From Acholoe squamosa (taxonomy: Eukaryota; Annelida; Polychaeta; Phyllodocida; Polynoidae): a stretch of 64,000 nt of DNA. This document shows positions 55,901 through 59,712 of the stretch, one piece after another (the stretch's first letter is position 1; every line of letters starts with the position of its first letter). A program made the position numbers and the translations under genes. The stretch spans positions 44,225,693 to 44,289,692 of the forward strand of contig OX439045.1 in assembly GCA_949317995.1 (NCBI GenBank), in the 5' to 3' direction. A model generated the notes under the pieces. That model ran no database searches. It saw only the letters and a list, made by a program, of their open reading frames with translations, and was not told the DNA's origin.

Positions 55901-56994
55901 CATTGTTCTATTAGATATGTCTATGGTAAATAGCTATTGGCTGATACCATACAGGGTATTCCATGTCTAATTTCATACAGTGAAGGAATTTCGAATGATT
56001 TAAATTAAGTGTTATGTTATGTGAACTGGCTTAACGTTAGGGAAAACCTGTATGTTTCTTTTAGATTACTGTATCCTATGTTATAAATAAACTAAAGCAT
56101 CGATTATTGAATGATCAAGAATTCTAGAGAACATTTCACCAGTAAACGAAATGCCAGTTTCACCATTTAAACACTCCCCAATAGATATACATTTTGTATG
56201 ATATATGTCTAATGAAAAAGAATGATGAATGCCATTCTACATACTATATATCATAGATAGAAAGGAAATCATTTTTTCAAAATGTGTGTGACAAAGACAA
56301 GGCATACAATACACATGTATAAGGCAGCTAGCACCAGAGCCCCTGTAAATTATTGTGAATTTAAATTATATAATTGCGAGTATTCTGAATGCAACGTCGG
56401 AGTAGTAAAGATTATTCAATTGAATTATACCATAGACAAAGTATAGCATAATAGCATCATTGGTATAAAAGAATTACATCCTAATAGAATGGTAATCTCA
56501 AAGACTGAAGTACTTCGATTTGAGTATAAGGTGTATACTGATAATTGCATCTTTTCTATTAATCAAAAAATCTGAAATTCACTTTTCATGTTTATCTGTG
56601 GCAATTGACACAGATAATACGACAGTGTTATCAGACAAACTATAGGTTCCCCACATACAGCATCAACAAAATAGCATGAATACAGCTATTCTTTTTAAAT
56701 GGTTTATCAACAAGAAATTCATTAAATTGAATTTCAAAACGTCGGTAAATACGGAGAAAAGTTATCAACCACCTGGGAAAATGAATTATTACTTACGTAT
56801 ACACGTTCTGTTTATGCCTGAGGGATACCAGACATAATCGTTGCAGGTAACAACCATGCTCCTAGTAATCGGCGGCTGGTTGTAGGGGTGATAACCAGGG
56901 TCACATGTAACAGTTAAACTCCCATTAATGTATCCCTTCAAGATACTCTTCTTATAGTTACTAAACTGAGGTCCGGGTGCTTCGCAGTCATAAG
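1671..56994 (-). CDS. large CCP/PAN/FTP/TSP1 transmembrane protein (35 exons in window)
   Basis: Gene-level entry; exons are listed separately. In transcription order the modules are CCP, CCP, PAN, FTP, FTP, PAN, 24 CCP, two TSP1, a transmembrane helix and a basic tail. The chosen exon lengths sum to 7,127 bases, about 2,375 codons. Every internal exon has a length divisible by three and both borders in phase 1, and each is flanked by AG and GT, which supports one continuous gene. CCP (sushi) modules mediate protein contacts in complement regulators and adhesion proteins; FTP domains are fucolectin-like; TSP1 repeats bind matrix. The 5' end with signal peptide was not found below 64,000 and may be upstream. 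The introns hold nearly all transposons of the window. No orthologue recognised; a recognition or adhesion role is inference. It could be two genes if an unseen end lies in a long intron, but matching phases argue against that. Confidence 0.75.
2254..2303. repeat. (CTTT)n microsatellite
   Basis: Eleven or so TTTC units in the intron between exons 34 and 35. On the minus strand this reads as a GAAA run. Confidence 0.95.
2343..2582 (-). CDS. exon 34: end of TSP1-1 and whole TSP1-2
   Basis: Thrombospondin type 1 repeats. The first part supplies the last two cysteines of the repeat begun in exon 33 ([10 protein letters not shown]). The second repeat reads [28 protein letters not shown], giving the six cysteines and two of the usual tryptophans. 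AG at 2583-2584, GT at 2341-2342. Confidence 0.85.
2868..2996 (-). CDS. exon 33: TSP1-1, first part
   Basis: Reads [18 protein letters not shown], the classic W-x-x-W-x-x-W and CSxTCGG core of a TSP1 repeat, then RHC and LEC. Four of six cysteines are here; the last two are in exon 34. The Trp ladder is the usual site of C-mannosylation and glycosaminoglycan contact in this family. Confidence 0.9.
3576..3755 (-). CDS. exon 32: CCP module
   Basis: Membrane-proximal CCP. Cysteine frame DC, FTC, SC, AIC, PC, KC with the Trp of GQWSH. Two more cysteines than the usual four (PSC and KC), so an additional disulphide is likely. AG/GT borders, 60 codons. Confidence 0.8.
4075..4254 (-). CDS. exon 31: CCP module
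   Basis: Cysteine frame ITC, FQC, IEC, PYC, with KQGYS after the second Cys and NGTW before the fourth. Standard 60-codon CCP. Confidence 0.85.
4512..4685 (-). CDS. exon 30: CCP module
   Basis: Cysteine frame KSC, VIC, VHC, VEC with DEGYVL after the second Cys. The usual Trp before the fourth Cys is absent (KLSPPVEC). 58 codons. Confidence 0.8.
4780..4959 (-). CDS. exon 29: CCP module
   Basis: Cysteine frame IRC, AYC, VRC, LVC with KVGYS. The Trp position is replaced ([11 protein letters not shown]). 60 codons, phase 1-1. Confidence 0.8.
5402..5578 (-). CDS. exon 28: CCP module
   Basis: Cysteine frame VRC, VAC, TSC, AHC with [12 protein letters not shown] closing the module. The Gly-Tyr after the second Cys is changed to HVTF. 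59 codons. Confidence 0.8.
5731..5955. repeat. (GA)n grading into (GACA)n microsatellite
   Basis: Long purine repeat on + strand in the intron between exons 27 and 28. Reading frames of RERERE type in it are artefacts. Confidence 0.95.
6023..6217 (-). CDS. exon 27: CCP module
   Basis: Cysteine frame [19 protein letters not shown] after the second Cys and GKWQG before the fourth. 65 codons. No open Met reading frame covers it; found from the splice sites and cysteine spacing. Confidence 0.8.
6380..7030. repeat. AGTC/GACT-rich degenerate repeat block
   Basis: Intronic stretch packed with AGTCAAC, GACTTTT and GACTGAAAAAGTC-like words. Motifs in the first half recur in reverse complement in the second half, so it may be a decayed fold-back element. 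No coding signal. Confidence 0.5.
7224..7418 (-). CDS. exon 26: CCP module
   Basis: Cysteine frame VEC, VFC, ITC, VSC with EEGYETD. No Trp before the last Cys ([10 protein letters not shown]). 65 codons. Confidence 0.8.
7656..7832 (-). CDS. exon 25: CCP module
   Basis: Cysteine frame ITC, LTC, VEC, DFC with ERGYKFS and KKWNATDFC. 59 codons. Confidence 0.85.
7992..8230. mobile_element. MITE, GTCCACA family, copy 1
   Basis: Imperfect terminal inverted repeats: TGTCCACATGGTGATAGAA at the left and, reversed, TGTCCGCATGGCGATAAAA at the right. The interior is rich in TTGTCGTC-like words. A second member is at 21,030-21,262. Confidence 0.65.
8335..8508 (-). CDS. exon 24: CCP module
   Basis: Cysteine frame YIC, VTC, VRC, KEC with NDGYET and LTWSDKKEC. 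58 codons, AG/GT borders. Confidence 0.85.
9004..9183 (-). CDS. exon 23: CCP module
   Basis: Cysteine frame LVC, VRC, MQC, KAC. The Gly-Tyr after the second Cys is DAYR, and Trp is replaced by Tyr in ATYSPAKAC. 60 codons. First CCP downstream of the 11.5-kb intron that carries the DIRS element. Confidence 0.75.
9184..10160. other. intron, left flank and probable 5' region of DIRS element
   Basis: Non-coding. From about 9,650 onward it is probably the untranslated leader of the DIRS element, but I could not fix the element's left terminus. Confidence 0.35.
10169..10475. repeat. inverted repeat flanking a 270-bp loop upstream of DIRS ORF1
   Basis: CCTAAAGTAGGACAC near 10,169 and its exact complement GTGTCCTACTTTAGG near 10,458. 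It may be a small insertion or a DIRS terminal structure. Confidence 0.6.
10531..11749 (+). pseudogene. DIRS ORF1 (gag-like), frameshifted
   Basis: Starts ATG at 10,531 with a Ser-rich, then Gln/Tyr-rich N-terminus ([18 protein letters not shown]). An alpha-helical region follows ([33 protein letters not shown]) that resembles DIRS capsid-like ORF1 proteins. The first frame ends at 11,535; the protein appears to continue in another frame (11,498-11,749, [14 protein letters not shown]) after a single shift near 11,520. It probably coats the element RNA. Nucleocapsid zinc knuckles are not seen, which is usual for DIRS. Confidence 0.7.
11934..12646. mobile_element. 713-bp MITE with TTAT target duplication, inside DIRS
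   Basis: Terminal inverted repeats CCCTTTCGTGCCCAGAAT (11,934-11,951) and the complement of 12,629-12,646, matching 17 of 18. TTAT flanks both sides (11,930-11,933 and 12,647-12,650). Ignoring the insert joins KGII to E, restoring the expected RT frame. The CCCTT end resembles piggyBac-type termini, but TTAT is not the canonical TTAA. AT-rich interior, no ORF. Confidence 0.85.
12875..13052 (+). mobile_element. SINE copy 1, inserted in DIRS RT motif A
   Basis: Begins with AGTGAGTGAGTGAGTAA, then GATGTTTAACGCCATTTCGA and ends near AAGTGGGCTAGGGAAG. Flanked by CCCTGTAC at 12,867-12,874 and 13,053-13,060. Ignoring it joins SIPV to REDYRK in frame. Confidence 0.9.
14500..15497 (+). pseudogene. 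DIRS tyrosine recombinase, catalytic Arg lost
   Basis: N-terminal part ([19 protein letters not shown]) near 14,535 is out of frame with the C-terminal part, open from 14,829 to 15,497. The C-terminal part has the first catalytic Arg in SQRGQT, the HST box at 15,324-15,332 and the nucleophile Tyr in YRKFYNKP. The usual HSTR reads HSTC: the TGT codon at 15,333-15,335 fits a C-to-T change of CGT. In intact relatives it integrates the circular DNA intermediate without target duplication. Confidence 0.85.
15498..16317. other. intron, 3' side of DIRS and unassigned AT-rich sequence
   Basis: No coding signal. The stretch GCCCCCTAGTGGCC near 16,258 has weak echoes at 25,570 and 42,875, suggesting an older dispersed repeat. 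Confidence 0.3.
16322..17776 (+). mobile_element. solo-LTR-like element, copy 1 (1,455 bp)
   Basis: Begins TGTACTGTGTTTACTCC and ends CCATCATACA (TG...CA). It is flanked by GGGT at 16,318-16,321 and 17,777-17,780. It is similar throughout to 38,014-39,424. An AATAAA lies in CTCAAATAAAACCAGTG near 16,488. No internal retroviral-type genes are next to it, so it looks like a solo LTR left by recombination. The reading frame at 17,463-17,924 lies within it and is not taken as a gene. Strand is assigned from the AATAAA only. Confidence 0.75.
17781..18960. other. intron, minor tandem repeats
   Basis: Holds a short tandem duplication near 17,806-17,872 (GGTATAGGNAAAAATCAAC twice) and a locally repetitive GTGTACCAGTG tract near 18,190. 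Nothing coding seen. Confidence 0.4.
18961..19360. repeat. tandem promoter-like module with octamer, CRE, CCAAT and E-box words
   Basis: Two units, 19,200-19,258 and 19,263-19,351, share GGGGCATGGCCTATTATG, AAATGAGG, GGTCACATGACCAAATGGAG and CTCTGATTGGC. Embedded words include ATTTGCAT at 18,965, ATGCAAAT at 19,278, TGACGTCA at 19,309, three ATTGG boxes and CACGTG at 19,034. No adjacent ORF. Whether it acts as an enhancer or promoter is unknown. Confidence 0.55.
19361..20661. other. intron, no recognised feature
   Basis: AT-rich; short frames on both strands lack domain signatures. Confidence 0.4.
20662..20880 (-). CDS. exon 22: CCP module, long type
   Basis: Cysteine frame IPC, VDC, TSC, VAC. 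Unusual Pro/Ala-rich insertion ([12 protein letters not shown]) after the first Cys; [16 protein letters not shown] and [10 protein letters not shown] fit the long CCP subtype of this gene. 73 codons. Confidence 0.8.
21030..21262. mobile_element. MITE, GTCCACA family, copy 2
   Basis: Left end TGTGTCCACAGGGCGACAGA and, reversed, right end TGCGTCCACAGGGTGACAGA. Interior carries repeated TTGTCATCAGAAAT. Same family as 7,992-8,230. Confidence 0.7.
21276..21387. mobile_element. 112-bp palindromic mini-element
   Basis: Inverted ends ATAGTCCACTGGGCCTCTT (21,276-21,294) and its complement at 21,369-21,387 with one mismatch. GGCCAA/TTGGCC words inside. Immediately follows the MITE at 21,030. Confidence 0.65.
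21578..21799 (-). CDS. exon 21: CCP module, long type
   Basis: Cysteine frame [30 protein letters not shown] then a DYRSES insertion typical of the long subtype. 74 codons. Confidence 0.85.
21979..22209 (-). CDS. exon 20: CCP module, long type
   Basis: Cysteine frame [35 protein letters not shown] insertion. 77 codons, the longest CCP seen here. Confidence 0.85.
22618..22836 (-). CDS. exon 19: CCP module, long type
   Basis: Cysteine frame [30 protein letters not shown] and [11 protein letters not shown]. 73 codons. Separated from exon 18 by an 11.9-kb intron filled mainly by the Harbinger composite. Confidence 0.85.
23263..23438 (-). mobile_element. SINE copy 2, inside Harbinger
   Basis: Reverse-orientation copy of the 12,875 SINE, ending on + strand with the complement of its GTGA head. 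Flanked by the 15-bp duplication CTGAGAAAGGGCGGG at 23,248-23,262 and 23,439-23,453. Confidence 0.92.
23464..25136 (+). pseudogene. Harbinger DDE transposase, degenerate
   Basis: Readable as exons near 23,464-23,679 (GTGAGT donor), 23,979-24,145 and 24,496-25,136. Recognisable HARBI1-type pieces are [58 protein letters not shown] and [12 protein letters not shown]. The first catalytic Asp is lost: the usual GA-x-DGKH reads GAVGGKH, with GGC at 24,580-24,582. In-frame TGA codons precede AIP and IFP, and a shift occurs near 24,665. Intact relatives cut and paste the element; this one cannot. The first exon assignment ([11 protein letters not shown]) is weaker. Confidence 0.75.
24209..24283. repeat. 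(CT)n microsatellite
   Basis: About 37 CT units within a transposase intron. Confidence 0.95.
25190..25340. repeat. compound (TCTG)n/(CT)n/(TA)n microsatellite
   Basis: Three successive simple repeats just after the transposase stop; the TA part spans about 25,293-25,340. Confidence 0.95.
25341..27083. other. Harbinger interior, no recognised gene
   Basis: No domain signature. Short frames on both strands look spurious. The right part leads into the Penelope-like element 3' side. Confidence 0.35.
27084..27513 (-). pseudogene. PLE linker and GIY-YIG endonuclease
   Basis: The linker has [10 protein letters not shown], the CCH-type zinc motif that precedes the nuclease in this class. The nuclease core reads [18 protein letters not shown] with HVGQT in place of YVGQT, followed by RFKGHMFDI. 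The end, [17 protein letters not shown], is the usual PLE C-terminus. The two parts are in different frames, so this copy is inactive. In intact relatives it nicks target DNA for priming. Confidence 0.8.
27650..28246 (-). pseudogene. PLE reverse transcriptase core
   Basis: [50 protein letters not shown] (motif A) are in one frame. After a shift the catalytic [10 protein letters not shown] is readable near 27,805-27,835, then [10 protein letters not shown]. Telomerase-related RT class. Broken by at least one frameshift near 27,926. Confidence 0.8.
28297..29343 (-). pseudogene. PLE N-terminal region
   Basis: 348-codon frame with Gln/Pro-rich start, [20 protein letters not shown] tract, then [10 protein letters not shown] and LNDRDFYR, a signature (KADKG-A-VV) found just upstream of the RT in Penelope-like and related elements. 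Ends by a stop before the RT, probably due to a frameshift. Confidence 0.75.
29344..31132. other. Harbinger interior between PLE and MADF gene
   Basis: Probably PLE leader (29,344-29,560) and unassigned sequence with T-runs at 29,574 and 29,749. No gene seen. Confidence 0.35.
31133..33868 (-). pseudogene. Harbinger MADF/Myb-like accessory protein, degenerate
   Basis: Second Harbinger gene; in known elements it binds DNA and carries the transposase into the nucleus. Exons readable: start near 33,868 ([15 protein letters not shown]), 33,34x-33,45x ([18 protein letters not shown]), about 32,760-32,960 ([19 protein letters not shown]), an acidic part near 32,500 ([14 protein letters not shown]), then a MADF domain split at 32,133/31,953: [32 protein letters not shown], then [20 protein letters not shown] and [12 protein letters not shown] basic C-terminus follows. 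Stops interrupt it at 32,233-32,235 and 31,445-31,447. Confidence 0.7.
34250..34761. other. intron right of Harbinger
   Basis: No feature recognised. Confidence 0.4.
34762..34986 (-). CDS. exon 18: CCP module, long type
   Basis: Cysteine frame [30 protein letters not shown], then a DDDYRDHR insertion. 75 codons. Confidence 0.85.
35296..35517 (-). CDS. exon 17: CCP module, long type
   Basis: Cysteine frame [29 protein letters not shown], then [11 protein letters not shown] insertion and [12 protein letters not shown]. 74 codons. Not visible as a single Met-started frame; derived from splice sites. Confidence 0.8.
35731..35784 (-). repeat. dispersed repeat, copy 1
   Basis: Complement reads TCCCACATGGCGATTTAGGG, CTCCAATATCTCTGCGA. 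Related to 43,820-43,868 and 51,880-51,928. Confidence 0.6.
35823..36044 (-). CDS. exon 16: CCP module, long type
   Basis: Cysteine frame [29 protein letters not shown] and [11 protein letters not shown]. Several N-glycosylation sequons (NGS, NSS). 74 codons. Confidence 0.85.
36290..36411 (-). mobile_element. SINE copy 3, 5'/3' truncated
   Basis: Shorter reverse-orientation copy of the SINE (body from GTCTCTGGTGCACATATG to the head complement). Flanked by TCTTAATGAGG at 36,279-36,289 and 36,412-36,422. Confidence 0.9.
36609..36830 (-). CDS. exon 15: CCP module, long type (duplicate of exon 12)
   Basis: Cysteine frame [31 protein letters not shown]. Differs from exon 12 by Val for Ile in EVVKV. 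One additional Cys (ECQC). 74 codons. Confidence 0.88.
37196..37405 (-). CDS. exon 14: CCP module (duplicate of exon 11)
   Basis: Cysteine frame KKC, MKC-ISC, EYC-TVC, FSC; two additional cysteines that could pair. EFGDMKC versus EFGDVKC in exon 11. [11 protein letters not shown], sequons at NETI and NDTN/NITY. 70 codons. Confidence 0.88.
37640..37816 (-). CDS. exon 13: CCP module (duplicate of exon 10)
   Basis: Cysteine frame [40 protein letters not shown]. One residue differs from exon 10 (Asn for Thr after SDQ). 59 codons, standard CCP length. Confidence 0.88.
38014..39424 (+). mobile_element. solo-LTR-like element, copy 2 (1,411 bp)
   Basis: TGTACTGTGTGTTTAC ... CCATCGTACA, flanked by ATAT at 38,010-38,013 and 39,425-39,428. 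The uninterrupted site in copy A of the tandem duplication has a single ATAT, proving insertion with 4-bp duplication. Homologous to 16,322-17,776. AATAAA near 38,187. Confidence 0.88.
39477..39698 (-). CDS. exon 12: CCP module, long type
   Basis: Same module as exon 15; [29 protein letters not shown]. Its 3' intron took the LTR insertion. 74 codons. Confidence 0.88.
40064..40273 (-). CDS. exon 11: CCP module
   Basis: Same module as exon 14, with [14 protein letters not shown] and [12 protein letters not shown]. Six cysteines. 70 codons. Confidence 0.88.
40513..40689 (-). CDS. exon 10: CCP module
   Basis: Same module as exon 13; [17 protein letters not shown] then [12 protein letters not shown] and [12 protein letters not shown]. 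59 codons. Confidence 0.88.
41079..41279 (-). CDS. exon 9: CCP module
   Basis: Cysteine frame [31 protein letters not shown]. The Trp position is lost ([11 protein letters not shown]). First of the 24 consecutive CCP modules in reading order. 67 codons. Confidence 0.82.
41523..41759 (-). CDS. exon 8: PAN/Apple-like domain
   Basis: Reads KCMKPD, then [17 protein letters not shown] and KQCNIT, DRDHLV; the Cys-Tyr-Asp-Tyr-Cys spacing fits a PAN/Apple fold ([14 protein letters not shown]), used for protein or sugar contacts. 79 codons. Mirrors the PAN-like exon 3 on the other side of the FTP pair. Confidence 0.6.
42026..42256 (-). CDS. exon 7: second FTP domain, C-terminal half
   Basis: [34 protein letters not shown] and ISICEVEV match the second half of fucolectin/tachylectin-4/pentraxin (FTP) domains, whose last strand is L-L-EVEV. 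Pairs with exon 6, 9.9 kb upstream across the NADAR-LINE intron. 77 codons. Confidence 0.7.
42257..43930. other. intron left of the LINE
   Basis: AT-rich, no gene. Includes CACTAGGGGAGCTAC near 42,875, weakly like 16,258 and 25,570. Confidence 0.35.
43820..43868 (+). repeat. dispersed repeat, copy 2
   Basis: ATCCCACATAGCGATCTAGG then GCTCCGAAATCTCTGCGA; related to 35,731-35,784 (opposite strand). Confidence 0.6.
44448..46661 (+). pseudogene. LINE ORF1: coiled coil, RRM-like, basic linker, NADAR domain; three in-frame TGA
   Basis: One continuous frame of 738 codons from ATG 44,448, interrupted only by TGA at 44,745, 45,633 and 46,410. A basic N-terminus is followed by a coiled coil (about 44,805-45,070, heptads with [15 protein letters not shown] and [12 protein letters not shown]). 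Next is an L1-ORF1p-like RRM and C-terminal domain ([54 protein letters not shown]). Then comes an RS/RD/His-rich linker, and from about 46,200 a NADAR/YbiA-like domain: [36 protein letters not shown], then [31 protein letters not shown] and [18 protein letters not shown] enzymes remove ADP-ribose from modified substrates. A shorter start at 44,805 is possible. Confidence 0.75.
46658..46822 (+). CDS. small acidic ORF overlapping ORF1 end (ATGA)
   Basis: 54 codons starting at the ATG that overlaps the ORF1 stop (ATGA at 46,658-46,661) and ending TAA at 46,820-46,822. Sequence is Ala/Glu/Asp-rich ([20 protein letters not shown]). Could be an independent short frame, a frameshifted C-terminal extension of ORF1 with an acidic tail, or chance. 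No family recognised. Confidence 0.35.
   Translation: MKGSAGKHAKDAMESEAAADALLESEDSDIPADDTDNAESSVEHIYEVDKDQRQ
46823..47968. other. spacer between ORF1 and the MITE
   Basis: About 1.1 kb without coding signal. Longer than a usual LINE inter-ORF spacer, so a further old insertion may be hidden here. Confidence 0.4.
47973..48345. mobile_element. piggyBac-type MITE with TTAA duplication
   Basis: Inverted ends CCCTTTGCCTAC and GTAGGCAAAGGG. TTAA at 47,969-47,972 and 48,346-48,349. Near its right end are three copies of the palindrome TAGTGCATTAATGCACTA (from about 48,247, 48,281 and 48,312; the first with one change). It ends only two bases before the ATG used for LINE ORF2. Confidence 0.93.
48352..51215 (+). 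pseudogene. LINE ORF2: AP endonuclease and reverse transcriptase, one frameshift
   Basis: First frame 48,352-49,416 codes an APE-type endonuclease with [40 protein letters not shown] and FGDHFPV, all catalytic positions kept. A single shift near 49,400-49,416 leads to the frame 49,413-51,215: [82 protein letters not shown] and FNYLGVIID. Active-site YADD is intact. Ends MNKI at 51,215. Jockey/CR1/L2-like LINE organisation. The true N-terminus may have been cut by the MITE just upstream. Confidence 0.88.
51493..51498 (+). promoter_or_regulatory. poly(A) signal of LINE
   Basis: AATAAA about 280 bases after the ORF2 stop, no long poly(A) behind it. Confidence 0.5.
51880..51928 (-). repeat. dispersed repeat, copy 3
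   Basis: Complement reads GAATTCCACATTGTGATCTA then GGCCTTCAAAATGTCTGTGA, a diverged relative of 35,731 and 43,820. Confidence 0.5.
52115..52348 (-). CDS. exon 6: second FTP domain, N-terminal half
   Basis: [54 protein letters not shown]: the (A)VDG/K...C...PWW-V-L pattern of the FTP fold. An alternative acceptor six bases inward (top 52,342) is in the same phase. No clear His/Arg fucose-binding triad seen, so sugar binding is uncertain. Confidence 0.7.
52567..52770 (-). CDS. exon 5: first FTP domain, C-terminal half
   Basis: [47 protein letters not shown]; closing strand I-EVEVF is characteristic of the FTP/F5-8C-like family. 68 codons. Confidence 0.75.
52881..53140. repeat. (GA)n/(GACA)n microsatellite
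   Basis: Purine repeat in the intron between exons 4 and 5; frames through it are artefacts. Confidence 0.95.
53510..54190. repeat. TAGTCA/TGACTA-rich block
   Basis: Dense recurrence of TAGTCA, GACTAT and TGACTAA on both strands within a host intron; reminiscent of the AGTC block at 6,380-7,030 but different in detail. Confidence 0.5.
54363..54560 (-). CDS. exon 4: first FTP domain, N-terminal half
   Basis: [38 protein letters not shown]: the N-L-A...AVDGN...I--V--Y start of an FTP (fucolectin-like) domain. Joins exon 5 in phase 1. 66 codons. Confidence 0.75.
54999..55244 (-). CDS. exon 3: PAN/Apple-like domain
   Basis: [35 protein letters not shown] and the end NWDVYAK fit a PAN/Apple-type module (Cys-x-x-x-A-x-GLG---HF--kkg-C, W--Y-k). 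82 codons, AG at 55,245-55,246. Confidence 0.6.
55245..55699. other. intron 2
   Basis: Short intron, no other feature. Confidence 0.5.
55700..55879 (-). CDS. exon 2: CCP module
   Basis: Cysteine frame [23 protein letters not shown] and [11 protein letters not shown]. 60 codons. Not visible as a Met-started frame; taken from splice sites. Confidence 0.82.
55880..56796. other. intron 1 of the visible gene
   Basis: AT-rich, nothing recognised. Confidence 0.5.
56797..56994 (-). CDS. exon 1 (first visible): CCP module
   Basis: Cysteine frame [31 protein letters not shown]. 66 codons. Begins in phase 1, so at least one more coding exon (signal peptide) lies upstream; none recognised up to 64,000. 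Confidence 0.82.
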
Positions 56995-59013
56995 CTAGAT
57001 AAGTTCAAAAGTGTGCAAATGAAGAAGGAAAAAAGGTTAGATGTTAAAATGCTTGGGATTTGAGGAATCAACAGCGGAAACCTGAAAGAAAAGATTCCCT
57101 GATGGATGATGAGATTCATTCATACATGGCTACTCTCACACCAGCTCTCCGATGATTGACACCACAACTCATTTATACACCATTTTATTCACTTAAATAC
57201 TTCCAAATACGCCACAGTGTGTATTTAACCCCTTAAGGGCAGCATGATGCCTCAGTGGTTCATTTTGTGATCATGCTGTGATCAAGCCAACGTGCATCAC
57301 AACTCCATGCTGCCCTTAAATGGTGGGATGATAAGACTGCACAGGACAAAACAGGACATCACGACGTTGAAAAGGAAACCGGCAAACAAGGCTTTGAGCA
57401 GTAGTACTTTATTCAAGAAATTCATACAACGTTCTCCAGAGGTGTCAGTTCTTCTCCCGGTCGTCGTGGGGTTGAACTGTGAATAGAACATCTTTATAAC
57501 AATACGATGAAAGAAATCCAGGGGTAAAGTAAAACACTAACCAAAGAGCCAATAGTTCATAATTTTGAGCATATGTTCAGTTTTACTTTCAAGTACCAGA
57601 GTGGCTTAATGAAGAAAAGTCCAGGATAATGACTTTTCTTACTATATAAAGTTCTGTTATTATTATTTTTTTAAATATCATCTGTAAAATTTATGCCAAT
57701 TTAATCTACTAAAAACTTCTATAGCTGCGGACCCCGGATGTCCAAGATCGAAAAGTCAGTGTACCCCTGGCAAATTAAGATAGAAAAAGTGCCTACTTTA
57801 GTTAAAAGCTGACTCTGAACAGGAAGGGAAATAAAGAATACTTAGCTGTATTCGACGGCTCATGGTTCACTCTACCACATACGACCATATCAAAACCCGC
57901 AATGTATGTCCAGAGTATACCTCACTGAATCCTATTCTGGGAAAAGAAACAAAGTGACAGAAATAATGAATGAGAGGGAGGGGGCGGGGGCAGGTGACTA
58001 CTCATGAGATCTACAGTCAACTAGCCATGATTATTTCATAAATACAGGTAGTAGTTGTGTTTAATTCAAAGTGTTACTTGTACGGGAAACTGCACACTGG
58101 CATTAAGTATGTATTAGCTTTATGAAATATAGATGGTAGGTCTTGGAGAGGATCTACAACTACTAGTTTTATCTGCCAGAGTGACTTGATCATAATATGC
58201 TGAGAAGGCAATTCAATGCCACAGCTAATGTATTCATAGAGAGTGTCAGTACGGTAATTAGCCCGTACATTATAGACTATAGCGGACCTTGCCGTTACCC
58301 CAGCTCCCCCAAATTTCGACTAGGTGGTTAGGAGAGGAACCTTCAGTTCAGTCAAAACCCAGAAGAGGGAGAAGTGTGTGGGGGCCTTACAATAGCATTT
58401 CTATGGACGTGTCCACCTGGTGTTATGTGATCAAAGTATGGGGGCCTGGGGACGAACAGACACACAGCCTAACCCCAATGTCTGCTATAGTAACGAATGC
58501 CAACCGTTTAGGGCTCACGTGTGGCTTATGCCTTTCTCCCAAATTAAGGGTTCTGCTTTTATGTGGGAACAGCTCATACATGTATATATTATTCATCATT
58601 CGAGAGCACAGTTTGAAAGTCTAAAGGCCCGGTTACACTTGTCTTGAAAACAGGAACAAACTGTTGTAACATTGTTTTGAGATCTCAAAACAAAATCTTT
58701 TGCTGCAAAACATTTTAGTCTGAGAACACATTTTTGTTTTGGCCCCAGTCAGACCTGTCTTGGGTTTTTATCCTCTTAGATAAACTGGAATTTGGCTTTG
58801 TCCTTTCCGTAACACTGCCAAATTAACGTGAAAAGAAGTAAGCCATTGATACTGGTACAGTAATGAGCCTCATGTGGCATGTGGATGGATTTTTGTTGAC
58901 GTGACGTGGCGTTTGTCGTGTGCAGTCTGCAATGGCCTTTACTCGCACAAAGAACTTAAGTTGAGTGGCAAACATCTTAATTTACGCTGATATACGGAGG
59001 CTTTGGTGATGCC
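56995..59013. other. upstream intron or 5' flank of the large gene
   Basis: No further module exon seen. Contains the 79-bp mini-MITE at 57,237. GGCCCGGTTACACTTGTCTT near 58,626 looks like a transposon end, but no partner was found. Confidence 0.35.
57237..57315. mobile_element. 79-bp mini-MITE with TTAA flanks
   Basis: Ends GGGCAGCATG and complementary CATGCTGCCC, flanked by TTAA at 57,233-57,236 and 57,316-57,319. piggyBac-like target, far too short for coding. Confidence 0.7.
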
Positions 59014-59021
59014 GTATTGCT

Positions 59022-59712
59022 CAGAGACCCGTCAAATAAAAAGAGATAATCAGAGGTACACTGTCAAAGTGTTAAATAAAAAAACCTCTCGTAACTGGGG
59101 TACCATAAGTGTTCATAACTTTTGCTTATTGTAAATTAGTTATAGTATGTTAAGACACCCTTTTCTATCATCATTAAATAAAGAAATACGGTACCCACTT
59201 CTTGTAAATTTATTGAACTTATGAGAGGCAAAAAAGTGTTAGATAAAGAACATTTATTTCCCCCAAAAATAAGAAACATACATGAGAAAAAATATATAGG
59301 AAACAGAAAGAACACTGGAGGTGTGTGGGATATTGAATGGATATTGTATTTACAAAATGAGGTAAGCCTATGTCGAATATTCTTATTTATATTAAGGTTT
59401 ATAGGTCATTTTGAACATTTTCATGCTTCTCGTACATACTTTTTTGTCATTTTTAATATACGAGACGCTTCTTCTCGTAAAACAGCTATGGTACCCCTTC
59501 TAAATGGCCAATTTTCCCTCTACAATACCCTTAAACTGATCGTTAAATAAAGACCTCTGGTAAATCTGTCCTTACAAAGGGTCACAAGTCAGATATATGG
59601 TACCATTTTTATTTAACAATGCCCTACAAATGGCTGTAGCATATCGTAAGTTGCTTCTCGTAAGTGCATTTTGCTTCTCGTAAAAATCTATTCTTTATTT
59701 AACGGGTCTCTG
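59022..59712. mobile_element. hAT-like MITE, 691 bp
   Basis: Inverted ends CAGAGACCCGTCAAATAAA and, reversed right end, CAGAGACCCGTTAAATAAA. Possible 8-bp flanks GTATTGCT and GTATGGCA (6 of 8). Interior repeats CTTCTCGTAA and GGTACC words. The reading frame at 59,221-59,550 is inside it and has no recognised domain. Confidence 0.75.

Noticed and set aside
59221-59550. 109-codon frame
   Set aside because: Inside the hAT-like MITE, crosses subterminal repeats, no recognised domain.
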